The notes under the pieces: model-generated
Databases searched by the model: none
Told to the model about the DNA's origin: nothing
The model's input: the letters and a program-made list of their open reading frames with translations, nothing else
In this document: in pieces, positions 18,943 through 27,485 of the stretch
Numbering within the stretch: position 1 is the first letter of the stretch
How the letters are laid out: every line of letters starts with the position of its first letter
Assembly (NCBI GenBank): GCA_963691755.1
Contig: OY829366.1
Span: 1,984,001 to 2,048,000, forward strand
Length of the DNA stretch: 64,000 bases
Reading direction: 5' to 3'
Origin: Dinoroseobacter sp013215265
GTDB lineage: Bacteria > Pseudomonadota > Alphaproteobacteria > Rhodobacterales > Rhodobacteraceae
Program-made: the position numbers and the translations under genes

Positions 18943-19271
18943 ACTGCTTTTGGTAACGCCTTCTCGCGAGGTCGCACAATCAACAAATTACATAAGTGGA
19001 TTTCGCTTTTGCGCAGGTTGCATTCGCACCTTTGAGCTATGCGTTCGGTGAGAATAATACTCAACCGTTGTGTCTGCGTTCCAGACAGCTATCCGCCTAC
19101 GATGTTTGGTCGGGTAGCAGATATATTCTTTTGTCCCGCGCAAGAATGTTGCTTGCGAAATGCGCCTCCTTTGAGCACTGTCAAACCGTACCATGCGCCA
19201 TTGGTGTGGTACGAACATTACGCTGAGAGGGCGGAAAACCTGATCCAGCGAGTCTTTGGGAGGACACAGAC
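18943..19271. other. Gene-free 329-base leader with inverted repeats
   Basis: No convincing coding sequence. Two inverted repeats are visible: CGCAAG / CTTGCG (19139-19157) and GTACCA / TGGTAC (19188-19212). Between the second repeat and the TRAP gene are CTGAGAG (19223-19229) and ACCTGATC (19242-19249), short blocks that recall the thi-box, but the helices a TPP riboswitch needs cannot be drawn. This is probably the promoter/operator and 5' UTR of the TRAP receptor gene. Confidence 0.5.
19188..19212. promoter_or_regulatory. Inverted repeat, possible operator or RNA hairpin upstream of the TRAP receptor
   Basis: GTACCA and TGGTAC are perfect 6-base complements separated by 13 bases; with G-U pairs an RNA stem could extend to nine pairs. 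It lies 59 bases before the TRAP receptor start. Symmetric half-sites of this spacing fit a dimeric regulator, but no regulator gene is adjacent. Confidence 0.4.
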
Positions 19272-20309
19272 ATGTTCAGACGTTCGGTTATTACATCACT
19301 GGCTGCGAGCGCCATTGCGCTGACCGGCTTTGTTGGAAGCGTCAGCGCACAGGACGTCACGCTGCGCTTGCACCAGTTCCTGCCTCCGATGGCAAACTTG
19401 CCTGCCAACGTGTTGCGCCCTTGGGCGGAGAACGTGCAACAGGCCAGCGGTGGCCGCATTGAAATACAGCATTTTGATGCCATGGCGCTGGGCGGACGGC
19501 CGCCTGAATTGATCGATCAGGCGCGCGATGGTGTGGTCGATATCGTTATGACGCTGCCAGGCTACACGCCAGGTCGCTTCCCGCGCACCGAGGTGTTTGA
19601 GCTGCCCTTTATGATGACCGATCCGATCGCGACGGCGCAAGCCTATTGGCAAATGATGGAAAGCGATTTTCAGGACAGTGAATTTCAGGATATGAAAATT
19701 CTGGGAGCTTGGGTTCATGGTCCTGGCGTGATCCACGCGGAAACACCTGTGAATGCGCTAGAAGACATGCAGGGACGCACACTGCGTGGACCGACCCGCA
19801 TCATCAACGATTTGCTGGGTGAGCTGGGTGCGACGCCAGTCGGAATGCCGGTCCCTGCGATCCCAGAGGCATTGTCTAAAGGTGTTATCAATGGAACTGT
19901 TATTCCATGGGAAGTGACACCCGCCCTTCGCATCAGCGAGTTGATCGGCAATCATACAGAATTTGGCGGTGATACAGCGCTTTACACAGCGACTTTCGTG
20001 CTGGCGATGAATAAGGCCAGATACGAGGCGATGCCTGATGATCTGCGCGCCATTCTCGATGCAGAATCCGGTATGAAGCTCGCGAGCTTCGCGGCAGAAG
20101 TGATGGAGAGCTTTGACGAGCCCGGTCGGGATGTGGCTGTGAATGCAGGGAATAACATCGTCACTTTGGATGAAGCCGAGGTCGCACGTTGGCGCGAGGC
20201 CAGCCGGCCTGTTGTTGCGCGTTGGATTGCAGAAATGGACGGCAAAGGGATCGATGGACAAGCGCTGATTGATCAGGCGCAGGCGTTAATTGCGGAAAAC
20301 GCAATGTAA
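19272..20309 (+). CDS. TRAP transporter substrate-binding protein (DctP family)
   Basis: 345 aa periplasmic receptor. Signal peptide at residues 1-26 (ending GSVSA), then the DctP fold; PTRIINDLLGELGATPVGMPVPAI contains the conserved Arg of the carboxylate-binding segment, and NGTVIPWEVTP follows. Such receptors deliver organic acids to a DctQ/DctM membrane pair. No dctQ or dctM gene is present on either side, and the gene is monocistronic with its own terminator, so the membrane partner must be elsewhere. Ligand unknown. The ATG follows GGGAGG. Confidence 0.9.
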   Translation: MFRRSVITSLAASAIALTGFVGSVSAQDVTLRLHQFLPPMANLPANVLRPWAENVQQASGGRIEIQHFDAMALGGRPPELIDQARDGVVDIVMTLPGYTPGRFPRTEVFELPFMMTDPIATAQAYWQMMESDFQDSEFQDMKILGAWVHGPGVIHAETPVNALEDMQGRTLRGPTRIINDLLGELGATPVGMPVPAIPEALSKGVINGTVIPWEVTPALRISELIGNHTEFGGDTALYTATFVLAMNKARYEAMPDDLRAILDAESGMKLASFAAEVMESFDEPGRDVAVNAGNNIVTLDEAEVARWREASRPVVARWIAEMDGKGIDGQALIDQAQALIAENAM

Positions 20310-20333
20310 TCGAACGGGCATATTTTCAGGTTG

Positions 20334-20360
20334 AAACCGCGCCTTCGGGCGCGGTTTTTT
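20334..20360 (+). terminator. Rho-independent terminator of the TRAP receptor gene
   Basis: Perfect ten-base stem AAACCGCGCC / GGCGCGGTTT with a TTCG tetraloop and a T-run, 24 bases after the stop codon. Confidence 0.92.
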
Positions 20361-20389
20361 CGTTCATAGATACGTTTGATTGAAGATCG

Positions 20390-21157
20390 TCAGCGCGGTG
20401 TCATGCGAATAGCGCCGTCCAGTCGAATGACCTCGCCATTCAGCATCGCATTTTCGACTATATGAGCAACGAGGGCCGCGTATTCCTCTGGCTTACCCAA
20501 TCGTGATGGGAAGGGCACTTGCCCGCCAAGACTGTCCTGCACCTCTTGCGGCAGTCCTTCGAGCATGGGTGTCAGGAACAGCCCCGGTGCGATCGAGCAG
20601 ACCCGTACACCTTTGTCTGCCAGATCCCGCGCCATTGGCAGGGTCATACCGGCCACACCTGCTTTGGATGCGGCATAGGCAACCTGGCCGATCTGACCTT
20701 CATAGGCTGCAACTGAAGCCGTGTTGATGATGACACCCCGTTCACCATCATCGTTTTGCGCAGAACCTCTGGTCATCAGCGTGGCGGCATGACTGCCACA
20801 GATGAAACTGCCAATCAGGTTGATGCCGATCACCTTGCTGAAAAGAGCAGGGTCATGCGGAGCGTCGCGCGACACGGTCTTCGCTGCAGGCGCAATGCCT
20901 GCGCAATTCACAAGGATGTGGAGTCCGTCTTGTGCTGCGTGTGCGCCATCCAGAGCTGACGCCACTGACGCGGCATCGCAGACATCCACCTGCGCAAAGC
21001 TTGCGCCTATTTCACTGGCAAATTTTTCTCCGTCATCGGCATTCAAGTCAAAAAGCGTGACCTTCGCGTCGCTCTCTCTGAGCCGTGAGGCAGTTGCCGC
21101 CCCCAAACCGGAAGCTCCCCCAGTTACGACAGCGGAGATTTCAGAGGAGAGTTTCAT
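20390..21157 (-). CDS. SDR family NAD(P)-dependent oxidoreductase
   Basis: 255 aa classical short-chain dehydrogenase. Cofactor motif TGGASGLG (12-19), catalytic S148, Y161 and K165 (YAASK). The acidic residue after strand 2 (FDLNADD) suggests NAD(H). The overall pattern, including the end LNGEVIRLDGAIRM, resembles type II 3-hydroxyacyl-CoA dehydrogenase-like SDRs; the actual substrate is not certain. A palindrome sits directly upstream (21177-21188). Downstream of the ALDH and putA genes on the same strand. Confidence 0.85.
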   Translation of the reverse strand: MKLSSEISAVVTGGASGLGAATASRLRESDAKVTLFDLNADDGEKFASEIGASFAQVDVCDAASVASALDGAHAAQDGLHILVNCAGIAPAAKTVSRDAPHDPALFSKVIGINLIGSFICGSHAATLMTRGSAQNDDGERGVIINTASVAAYEGQIGQVAYAASKAGVAGMTLPMARDLADKGVRVCSIAPGLFLTPMLEGLPQEVQDSLGGQVPFPSRLGKPEEYAALVAHIVENAMLNGEVIRLDGAIRMTPR

Positions 21158-21176
21158 TGATGGACTCGCTTTAATT

Positions 21177-21188
21177 GAACGATCGTTC
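21177..21188. promoter_or_regulatory. Palindrome GAACGATCGTTC, candidate TetR-type operator
   Basis: Perfect 12-base palindrome in the 70-base gap between the ALDH stop and the SDR start, 20 bases upstream of the SDR ATG. GAACG...CGTTC half-sites are typical of TetR-family repressors of acyl-CoA or aromatic catabolism. No TetR gene is in the window, so the regulator would act from elsewhere. Confidence 0.5.
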
Positions 21189-21227
21189 GATTGAAGCGTA
21201 TATGGCCCGTGCTGTCACCACTGTTTG

Positions 21228-22679
21228 TCAGGTGAGCTTGATTGCGACGTTCTTGGTCTGAACGTAATTCCACAAGGCTTCGCGCCCTTTCTCTCGACCA
21301 TAGCCTGATTTGCCATACCCACCGAAAGGGGTCTCGACGCCGCCTGCAAACCACTCATTTACGAAAACCTGTCCGGCCCTAATCTTGGTGGCAGCTTTCG
21401 TGGCACGGTCGATATTACGGGTGAAGACGCCACCGACAAGGCCATAAGGCGTGGCATTGGCCATCTGGATTGCCTCGGCATCGTTTTTGAATTTCAGCAC
21501 AGACAAAACAGGACCAAATACTTCTTCATTTGCGATCGTCATATCCTGTGTCACGCCGGTGAGCACGGTTGGATCAAGAAAGGCGCCGGGCACGTTTAGC
21601 GGCCGCCCGCCTGCAGCAATCATTGCACCGGCATCTTCGGCGGCGCGGATCATACCTGCTGCACGATCCCGTTGCGCCAGAGACACCATGGATCCCATGT
21701 TTGCCCCGACCTCGCGTCGATCAATACCTGCGCCAACAGACAGGCTGCCTGCGATCTTGGAGGCGCGTTCAACAACATCGTCATGAATGCTTTCATGCAC
21801 GATGATGCGGCTCATTGCGGAACACACCTGACCTGCATTGAAATAAATACCCCACCGGATGTCTGTCTCAAAGGCATCAAGGTCTGCGTCTGCATGGACA
21901 ATTGCCGCGGATTTTCCGCCCAGTTCCAAAACGCAAGGCACCACGTTTTTTGCGGCAGCAGACGCAATCGCGACGCCTGTTTTGACAGAACCTGTGAAGA
22001 CGATCTGGTTGACGTCAACATGCCCGGAAAGCGCGGCACCTGCCTCATGACCATGACCGCACAGGATGTTCAGTGCCCCTTTCGGCAATCCGGCATATTC
22101 CCCTGCCAGCGCCAGATATGCAGCCGAAAGCGGGGTAAGTTCTGCTGTCTTGACCACACAGGCATTGCCTGTCGCAAGCGCGGCTGCGATCCCGCGCGCT
22201 ATCATCTCGACGGGATAATTCCACGGTATGATCTGGGCAGAAACACCCATAGGCTCATGCGTGGTAAAATCGAAATAGCCGTCGCCCAGAGGAATAGAGC
22301 GGCCTTCAACGGTTTCTGCCTGATTGCCGTAATATTCGAAATAGCGCGCAGAGCCTTCGATCTCGATCACGGCCTCCCAATAGGGCTTGCCCTGTTCAAG
22401 TGTCAGCAACTCGGCGATCTCGTGAAGGTTCTCAAGAAGGTAACGGCCCATGGCCTGTACCTTGCGGCTACGTTCCACAGGACGCAGCCCAGCCCAAGCC
22501 CCGTCCAGATAAACGCGTTTTGCAGCCTGTACCGCGCGATCAACATCGGCTGCGCTTGCAATGGCTTGTTCGGCCAGCTTTTCACCAGTGGCCGGGTTTT
22601 CAACGGTGAGTTTTCCGCTACCGCCATCAACCCATGCGCCATCGATATAATTCTTCCAATAGGGTTTGACTTCAGGCAC
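21228..22679 (-). CDS. Aldehyde dehydrogenase family protein
   Basis: NAD(P)-dependent oxidation of an aldehyde to an acid. Numbered from the chosen start, the catalytic Cys is about C286 in NAGQVCSAMS and the general base E252 in LELGGKS; the IPWNYP and TGSVKTG cofactor motifs are intact. The GTG at 22679 is preferred (AAAGGAG eight bases upstream); a GTG three codons earlier overlaps that site. The substrate is not fixed by sequence; the family resembles betaine-aldehyde / gamma-aminobutyraldehyde-type enzymes. It lies 51 bases after putA on the same strand, so it may help degrade proline- or polyamine-related compounds. Confidence 0.9.
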   Translation of the reverse strand: MPEVKPYWKNYIDGAWVDGGSGKLTVENPATGEKLAEQAIASAADVDRAVQAAKRVYLDGAWAGLRPVERSRKVQAMGRYLLENLHEIAELLTLEQGKPYWEAVIEIEGSARYFEYYGNQAETVEGRSIPLGDGYFDFTTHEPMGVSAQIIPWNYPVEMIARGIAAALATGNACVVKTAELTPLSAAYLALAGEYAGLPKGALNILCGHGHEAGAALSGHVDVNQIVFTGSVKTGVAIASAAAKNVVPCVLELGGKSAAIVHADADLDAFETDIRWGIYFNAGQVCSAMSRIIVHESIHDDVVERASKIAGSLSVGAGIDRREVGANMGSMVSLAQRDRAAGMIRAAEDAGAMIAAGGRPLNVPGAFLDPTVLTGVTQDMTIANEEVFGPVLSVLKFKNDAEAIQMANATPYGLVGGVFTRNIDRATKAATKIRAGQVFVNEWFAGGVETPFGGYGKSGYGREKGREALWNYVQTKNVAIKLT

Positions 22680-22730
22680 GGTGGACACTCCTTTGATGCC
22701 TAATCCAGATATCGGTTTGAGCGTCGGCGA

Positions 22731-25700
22731 CTATCCGTTTTGCGACAACAAGCCGACGTTTCCACCGGCTGCTGTTGTATCGACACAAAGATGGCGTTCG
22801 AGGATCAGACGATCTGCGAGATCTGTTTCCGAAAGCAGCGGAAGAAGCGCCCCGTCGCGTGACGCTAAGGCCTGCCGATAGGCACGTCGTGTGTCTGTGT
22901 CGTGGAAGCTTAGGACGGCCTCAAAACCATGCAGGTTTGCCAGCGCCTCTGCTGGAACGTGCCCTGTTGCCTTGACCGGACTGCATCCGGCGCGTTTTGC
23001 ACAAGCGACCTGTTCGGCTAAGGCGTCTTGACCTGGCCCAAGACAAAGTACCGTTCCGCGCCCGTGGTGCGACAGAACGTTGGACTCGCCGGTTGGGCCG
23101 GGCAGTGCAGTGCTGTGGATGGCACCACCAATGGGCGTTGCTGCGTTTAACGCTTGCTGCAACGCCTCAAGATCAGCAGATCGTTTTGCAACTGGAGCGG
23201 TCGCATAGGGTGTGGGCTGGCTAAATCTTGGCACGTAGTTTGGCCCCCCGGCCTTTGGACCGGTTCCGGATAGGCCCTCTCCTCCAAAGGGCTGGCTGCC
23301 CACAATTGCACCAATCTGGTTGCGATTGATGTACAGGTTTCCGCAATGGATTTGCGAGGTGACCTGTTCGACACGATCATCGATGCGGCTGTGCATTCCG
23401 AATGTCAGCCCATAGCCTGTTGCGTTGATCTCGGCGATGATCTTGTCGAGATCGCATGCTGCATATGTGGCGACGTGCAGAACCGGGCCGAAAACCTCGC
23501 GGTCAAGATCTTTGATGCCCGTGACCTTGATCACAGTGGGCGCCACGAAATGACCTATGGCAGGCGCCGGCAAAGTTTTCAGCACGCGACCGTCTCGCGC
23601 GGCAGCCTCGATATGGGCCTGAATATCTGCGCGTGCGTTTGGGGTTATGACCGGTCCGATATCGGTGTCGCGGTTCCACGGATCGCCCAGTTCTAATTCG
23701 TCCATGGCCCCATAAAGCATTCTCAGCATCGTCTCTGCGACGTCCTCCTGCACGTAAAGCACCCGTAGCGCCGAACATCTTTGGCCAGCTGATTGAAAGG
23801 CTGAGGTGACAATGTCGCGCACGGCTTGCTCGGGCAGGGCGGTGCTGTCGACAATCATGGCGTTCAGCCCACCGGTCTCAGCAATAAGTGGGGCTTGCGG
23901 CGCGGTGTTTTCTGCCATCGCGCGATTGATCCGTTGGGCGGTGGCGGTTGAGCCGGTGAAGCACATGCCATCAAGAGGCAAAGAGGTGAGCGCAGCCCCA
24001 ATGTCGTGACCATCGCCCGGCAGAAGCTGCAAGACGTGTTGTGGAACGCCTGCATCATACATCAAGCCTACAGCAAAATCAGCGATCAGCATGGTGGTTT
24101 CAGCAGGCTTGGCCAGCACCGCATTCCCTGCAGCGAGCGCGGCGGCGATCTGCCCTGTGAAGATCGCAAGGGGGAAGTTCCATGGTGAGATGCACCCAAA
24201 AACACCCCGCGCGGGATCGTCGATGCGATGTGCTTCATTTGCATAGAATCTCAGGAAATCCACGGCCTCGCGGACCTCGGAAATGCCGTCGCGCAAGGTT
24301 TTCCCGGCTTCCCGTGTGAGCAATGCCAAGAGCGCACCTGTATTTTCTTCATAGAAATCTGCCGTCTTACGTAAGATTTCGGCGCGCTTTGCCACCGGGG
24401 CGGCCCAGGGGGTGGCGTCTGCATATGCCCGGGCGACATCAGCCGTCGTGGTAAGCTGAACAGCGCCAACTTGATCATCTGGATTGGCGGGACTTGTCAC
24501 CGCACGCACGCGGCCTGCGCCGGATGGGTTCGCGACACGAGGTGCGGCGTTCCCAAACGTATCTTTGTGGGGGGATCGCAGGTCCTCTAGGCGCGCGGTG
24601 TCGGTTGGGTCGTTTACGTCCCAACCTTGGGAATTCACGCGATCGGGGAAGAGATGGGAGGGTGTGCATACAGCGGGCATATCAGCGGAATTGGCAAGTT
24701 CTAGAAACGGGTCTGCCGCAACGTCGGCCGCCGGTACGGCGATATCTACGATCTGATTGACAAAGGAACTGTTGGCGCCGTTTTCCAAAAGCCGTCGCAC
24801 GAGATAGGCCAGCAAGTCTCGATGGGCGCCGACGGGGGCATATATCCGGCAACGGACCGGATCCGTTTGTCTGAGCACGTCGTACAGCGCCCCGCCCATG
24901 CCGTGCAGACGCTGAAACTCAAACGCATTTCTATCGGTTGCCATTTCAAGGATCGCGGCAACGGTCTGGGCATTGTGGGTCGCGAATTGCGGATAGATGC
25001 GATCGGTCATGCCCAGAAGCTTGGACGCACAGCATTGATAGGAGACATCTGTCGCAGATTTGCGGGTAAAGACGGGGAAACCGGACAGGCCTTCGACTTG
25101 CGCGCGTTTGATCTCGGTATCCCAGTAGGCACCTTTCACAAGGCGGACCATCACTTTGCGATCGTGTTTCTGGGCGAGCGCATAGAGCCAGTCGAGTGTC
25201 GGTCCCGCACGCTTCCCATAGGCTTGCAAAACGACCCCGAAGCCATGCCAGCCCGCAAGGGACGGACTGCGCAGCACAGCCTCAATCACATCAAGGGATA
25301 GATCGAGCCTGTCCGCTTCTTCGGCATCTATGTTCAAACCCATACGCGCGGCTTTTGCGGCCTGCGCCAGGCCCAGAACGCGTGGAACAAGTTCGTCCAT
25401 GACGCGGTCCTTCTGCGCATATTCATACCGCGGGTGAAGCGCAGAGAGCTTGATGGAAATACCGGGGTTCTCGCGGAGATCATCAGAACGCGCCTCCTTT
25501 GCCAGCGTGTGAATGGCGCGCGCATAGGCGCCATGGAAGGCATCGGCATCGCGCGCGGTAAGCGCCGCTTCACCAAGCATATCGTAGGAATAGGTGTATC
25601 CCTGCTCGATACTGGATGCGCCCCGCCTAATGGCTTCACGAATGGTCTGACCCAGCACAAATTGCTGGCCCATCTCGCGCATTGCGCGCGCAACGGCTGC

Positions 25701-26159
25701 GCGGATAACAGGCTCACCGACCCGCTTGATAGCACCGCGCAGGACCTGGGCCATGCCTTCATCATCGTTCAGCACTTTGCCTGTCAACATCAGGGCCCAT
25801 GTCGAGGCGTTCACAAGAGACGAGCTGGATTTGCCCAGATGTTCGCCCCAAGCCGACGGCGCGATCTTGTCTTCGATCAGTGCATCCATCGTATCGGCAT
25901 CGGGCACGCGCAAGAGCGCTTCGGCCAAACACATCAAGGCAACCCCTTCGCGGGTTGAAAGCCCGTATTCTGCAAGGAAGACATCCATAAGACCGGGGCT
26001 GTCATCTGCGCGGATTGCTGTGACCAGAGCTTCGGCTCTCTTAACGGCTTTGGTGCGCTGCGCGGGGCTCGGTGCGAAGTGCCGGAGGGTTTCGAGTATG
26101 TCAGCCTCAGGTGCGAGGTTCGAGACCCGAATGATGGAACGGATATCGGAAAGAGACAT
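22731..26159 (-). CDS. putA: Bifunctional proline dehydrogenase / L-glutamate gamma-semialdehyde dehydrogenase
   Basis: Oxidises proline to glutamate in two steps with substrate channelling. 1142 aa: N-terminal helical region, FAD-dependent PRODH barrel (about 160-460), P5C dehydrogenase domain (about 540-960) with catalytic C795 in GQRCSALR, and a C-terminal domain. It lacks the N-terminal ribbon-helix-helix DNA-binding domain of E. coli PutA, so it should not self-regulate; the divergent Lrp-type gene is the likely activator. GGAGG precedes the ATG. Confidence 0.96.
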   Translation of the reverse strand: MSLSDIRSIIRVSNLAPEADILETLRHFAPSPAQRTKAVKRAEALVTAIRADDSPGLMDVFLAEYGLSTREGVALMCLAEALLRVPDADTMDALIEDKIAPSAWGEHLGKSSSSLVNASTWALMLTGKVLNDDEGMAQVLRGAIKRVGEPVIRAAVARAMREMGQQFVLGQTIREAIRRGASSIEQGYTYSYDMLGEAALTARDADAFHGAYARAIHTLAKEARSDDLRENPGISIKLSALHPRYEYAQKDRVMDELVPRVLGLAQAAKAARMGLNIDAEEADRLDLSLDVIEAVLRSPSLAGWHGFGVVLQAYGKRAGPTLDWLYALAQKHDRKVMVRLVKGAYWDTEIKRAQVEGLSGFPVFTRKSATDVSYQCCASKLLGMTDRIYPQFATHNAQTVAAILEMATDRNAFEFQRLHGMGGALYDVLRQTDPVRCRIYAPVGAHRDLLAYLVRRLLENGANSSFVNQIVDIAVPAADVAADPFLELANSADMPAVCTPSHLFPDRVNSQGWDVNDPTDTARLEDLRSPHKDTFGNAAPRVANPSGAGRVRAVTSPANPDDQVGAVQLTTTADVARAYADATPWAAPVAKRAEILRKTADFYEENTGALLALLTREAGKTLRDGISEVREAVDFLRFYANEAHRIDDPARGVFGCISPWNFPLAIFTGQIAAALAAGNAVLAKPAETTMLIADFAVGLMYDAGVPQHVLQLLPGDGHDIGAALTSLPLDGMCFTGSTATAQRINRAMAENTAPQAPLIAETGGLNAMIVDSTALPEQAVRDIVTSAFQSAGQRCSALRVLYVQEDVAETMLRMLYGAMDELELGDPWNRDTDIGPVITPNARADIQAHIEAAARDGRVLKTLPAPAIGHFVAPTVIKVTGIKDLDREVFGPVLHVATYAACDLDKIIAEINATGYGLTFGMHSRIDDRVEQVTSQIHCGNLYINRNQIGAIVGSQPFGGEGLSGTGPKAGGPNYVPRFSQPTPYATAPVAKRSADLEALQQALNAATPIGGAIHSTALPGPTGESNVLSHHGRGTVLCLGPGQDALAEQVACAKRAGCSPVKATGHVPAEALANLHGFEAVLSFHDTDTRRAYRQALASRDGALLPLLSETDLADRLILERHLCVDTTAAGGNVGLLSQNG

Positions 26160-26183
26160 GGCAAACCTCCAGCTTGGTCACTT

Positions 26184-26236
26184 CCGATATTTTAGCAAAA
26201 TTCGGATGGGCAGTTTGCCTAAATATTTGAAATAGG
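26184..26236. promoter_or_regulatory. Candidate Lrp/PutR operator region between putA and lrp
   Basis: Two AT-rich imperfect palindromes lie in the divergent intergenic region: 26184-26205, with CCGA/TCGG ends around TTTT/AAAA, and 26218-26236, with CCTA/TAGG ends around TATTT/AAATA. AT-rich imperfect dyads in tandem are usual for Lrp/AsnC regulators. The assignment to the adjacent regulator is inferred. Confidence 0.45.
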
Positions 26237-26287
26237 AGGGGGTATAGTCCAAATATAAGATCAAAATCAGGCGATAGGTGCGTTTCA

Positions 26288-26779
26288 GTGGAAGAAGTTG
26301 GGAAATTAGACGGATACGATCGCGCAATTCTAAAGTATCTTGCGCGGGACGGACGGCTTCCGTTGACCGAATTGGCATTGAAGGTTGGGCTGTCAAAAAC
26401 GCCTTGTCAGGTTCGGGTGAAGCGTTTGCAGTCGGAGGGCTATATCATGGGCTTCCGCGCTGTGCTGAACCCGGGGAAACTGGGGTTAGAGCACATTGCC
26501 TTTGTGGAAGTGCGTTTGAACAACACGACCGAAGCAGCCTTGGATGCTTTCAACGAAGCTGTTCAAAATGTACCGGAAATCGAACAATGCCATATGATTG
26601 CGGGAGCGTTTGACTATCTGCTCAAGGTCCGTACGGCCAGCATACGCAGTTATCGTGAAGTGCTCGGAGAGGTGATTTCCGCTTTGCCACATGTTGCCGG
26701 AACCTCTACCCATGTTTCGATGGAAGCGGTGAAAGACGCCGCTGTTTTGGACGGGGTTGAAGTTGCAGGTGAACGCTAG
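26288..26779 (+). CDS. putR: Lrp/AsnC family transcriptional regulator (probable PutR)
   Basis: 163 aa. N-terminal winged HTH (LPLTELALKVGLSKTPCQVRVKRLQSEG is split across the recognition helix, about residues 20-50), then the RAM ligand-binding domain (about 70-150, with CHMIAGAFDYLLKV). GTG start. The gene is divergent from putA, the arrangement of PutR in Rhodobacter and Agrobacterium, where it activates putA in response to proline. It is also the first gene of a run with pxpBCA, so it may sense or control 5-oxoproline use too. Confidence 0.88.
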   Translation: MEEVGKLDGYDRAILKYLARDGRLPLTELALKVGLSKTPCQVRVKRLQSEGYIMGFRAVLNPGKLGLEHIAFVEVRLNNTTEAALDAFNEAVQNVPEIEQCHMIAGAFDYLLKVRTASIRSYREVLGEVISALPHVAGTSTHVSMEAVKDAAVLDGVEVAGER

Positions 26780-27485
26780 CCAAACGTGGCCACAGATAAG
26801 TCCTGTCGGGCTTTCAGGTCTGTTGGTTCGGTTCGGCGATAAGCTCGACCCCGTTGCCAATACTGCGGCAATAGCGTGTCGGGCAGGTCTGGAAGCTGAG
26901 AACTGGCCTGAGGTTGCGGAAACAGCCTCGGCGCTGGCCTCTGTGATCTTGCGTATTGATTTGGCGGTCCATGATGAGGCGGCTTTGATGCGAAGGCTCG
27001 CATCGTGGCTTGCGGCACGGAATTGGACGGATGTCGCGTTGCCCGAGGGGCGCAAGCTCTGGTCGATCCCTGCTGTTTTTGGTGGTGTCTATGGGCCGCA
27101 ATTGGCAGAGGTTGCCGGTTTGGGGGGTGTCAGCGAGGCGCAAACCATTGAAGACGTTTCCGAAACCAGGCTGCGCGTTTTGGCTTTGGGCTTCGCGCCG
27201 GGCCAGCCATATCTGGGGTTCCTGCCCGAACGTTGGGACATTCCGCGACAAACCGGTGTTACAGGGCAGGTTCCGGGTGGCGCAATCGTTCTTGCTGTCC
27301 GCCAGATCGTCTTATTTGCAGGGGCATCTCCGACGGGCTGGCGACAGATCGCGCAAACGAGTTTTCAGTGCTGTCAGCCAGGATCCGCAGAGCCTTTGCC
27401 CTTGCGACCCGGGGATGAAGTCCGCTTTGTACCGATCGCAGAGGAAGACTTCGAAAAACCCGTCTGGTCCGAGGCGATTTTATGA
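26769..27485 (+). CDS. pxpB: 5-oxoprolinase subunit B (KipI family)
   Basis: Subunit of the prokaryotic ATP-dependent 5-oxoprolinase PxpABC, which converts 5-oxo-L-proline to glutamate. About 238 aa. The central FAPGQPYLGFLPE and the late PTGWRQIAQTS blocks are diagnostic of the KipI/PxpB family. The start is uncertain: GTG 26769 (overlapping the lrp stop by 11 bases) or TTG 26757. Its stop overlaps the pxpC start (ATGA). Confidence 0.9.
   Translation: MNASQTWPQISPVGLSGLLVRFGDKLDPVANTAAIACRAGLEAENWPEVAETASALASVILRIDLAVHDEAALMRRLASWLAARNWTDVALPEGRKLWSIPAVFGGVYGPQLAEVAGLGGVSEAQTIEDVSETRLRVLALGFAPGQPYLGFLPERWDIPRQTGVTGQVPGGAIVLAVRQIVLFAGASPTGWRQIAQTSFQCCQPGSAEPLPLRPGDEVRFVPIAEEDFEKPVWSEAIL

Noticed and set aside
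19201..19271. TPP riboswitch upstream of the TRAP receptor
   Set aside because: CTGAGAG and ACCTGATC are present, but no CCC-containing strand follows CTGAGA to close P2, and the GGATAATGCC-like segment is missing. The downstream gene is not a thiamine gene. Not annotated as a riboswitch.
21672..22703. 343-codon plus-strand frame
   Set aside because: Fully antisense to the aldehyde dehydrogenase gene, with no recognisable domain and shadow-frame composition.
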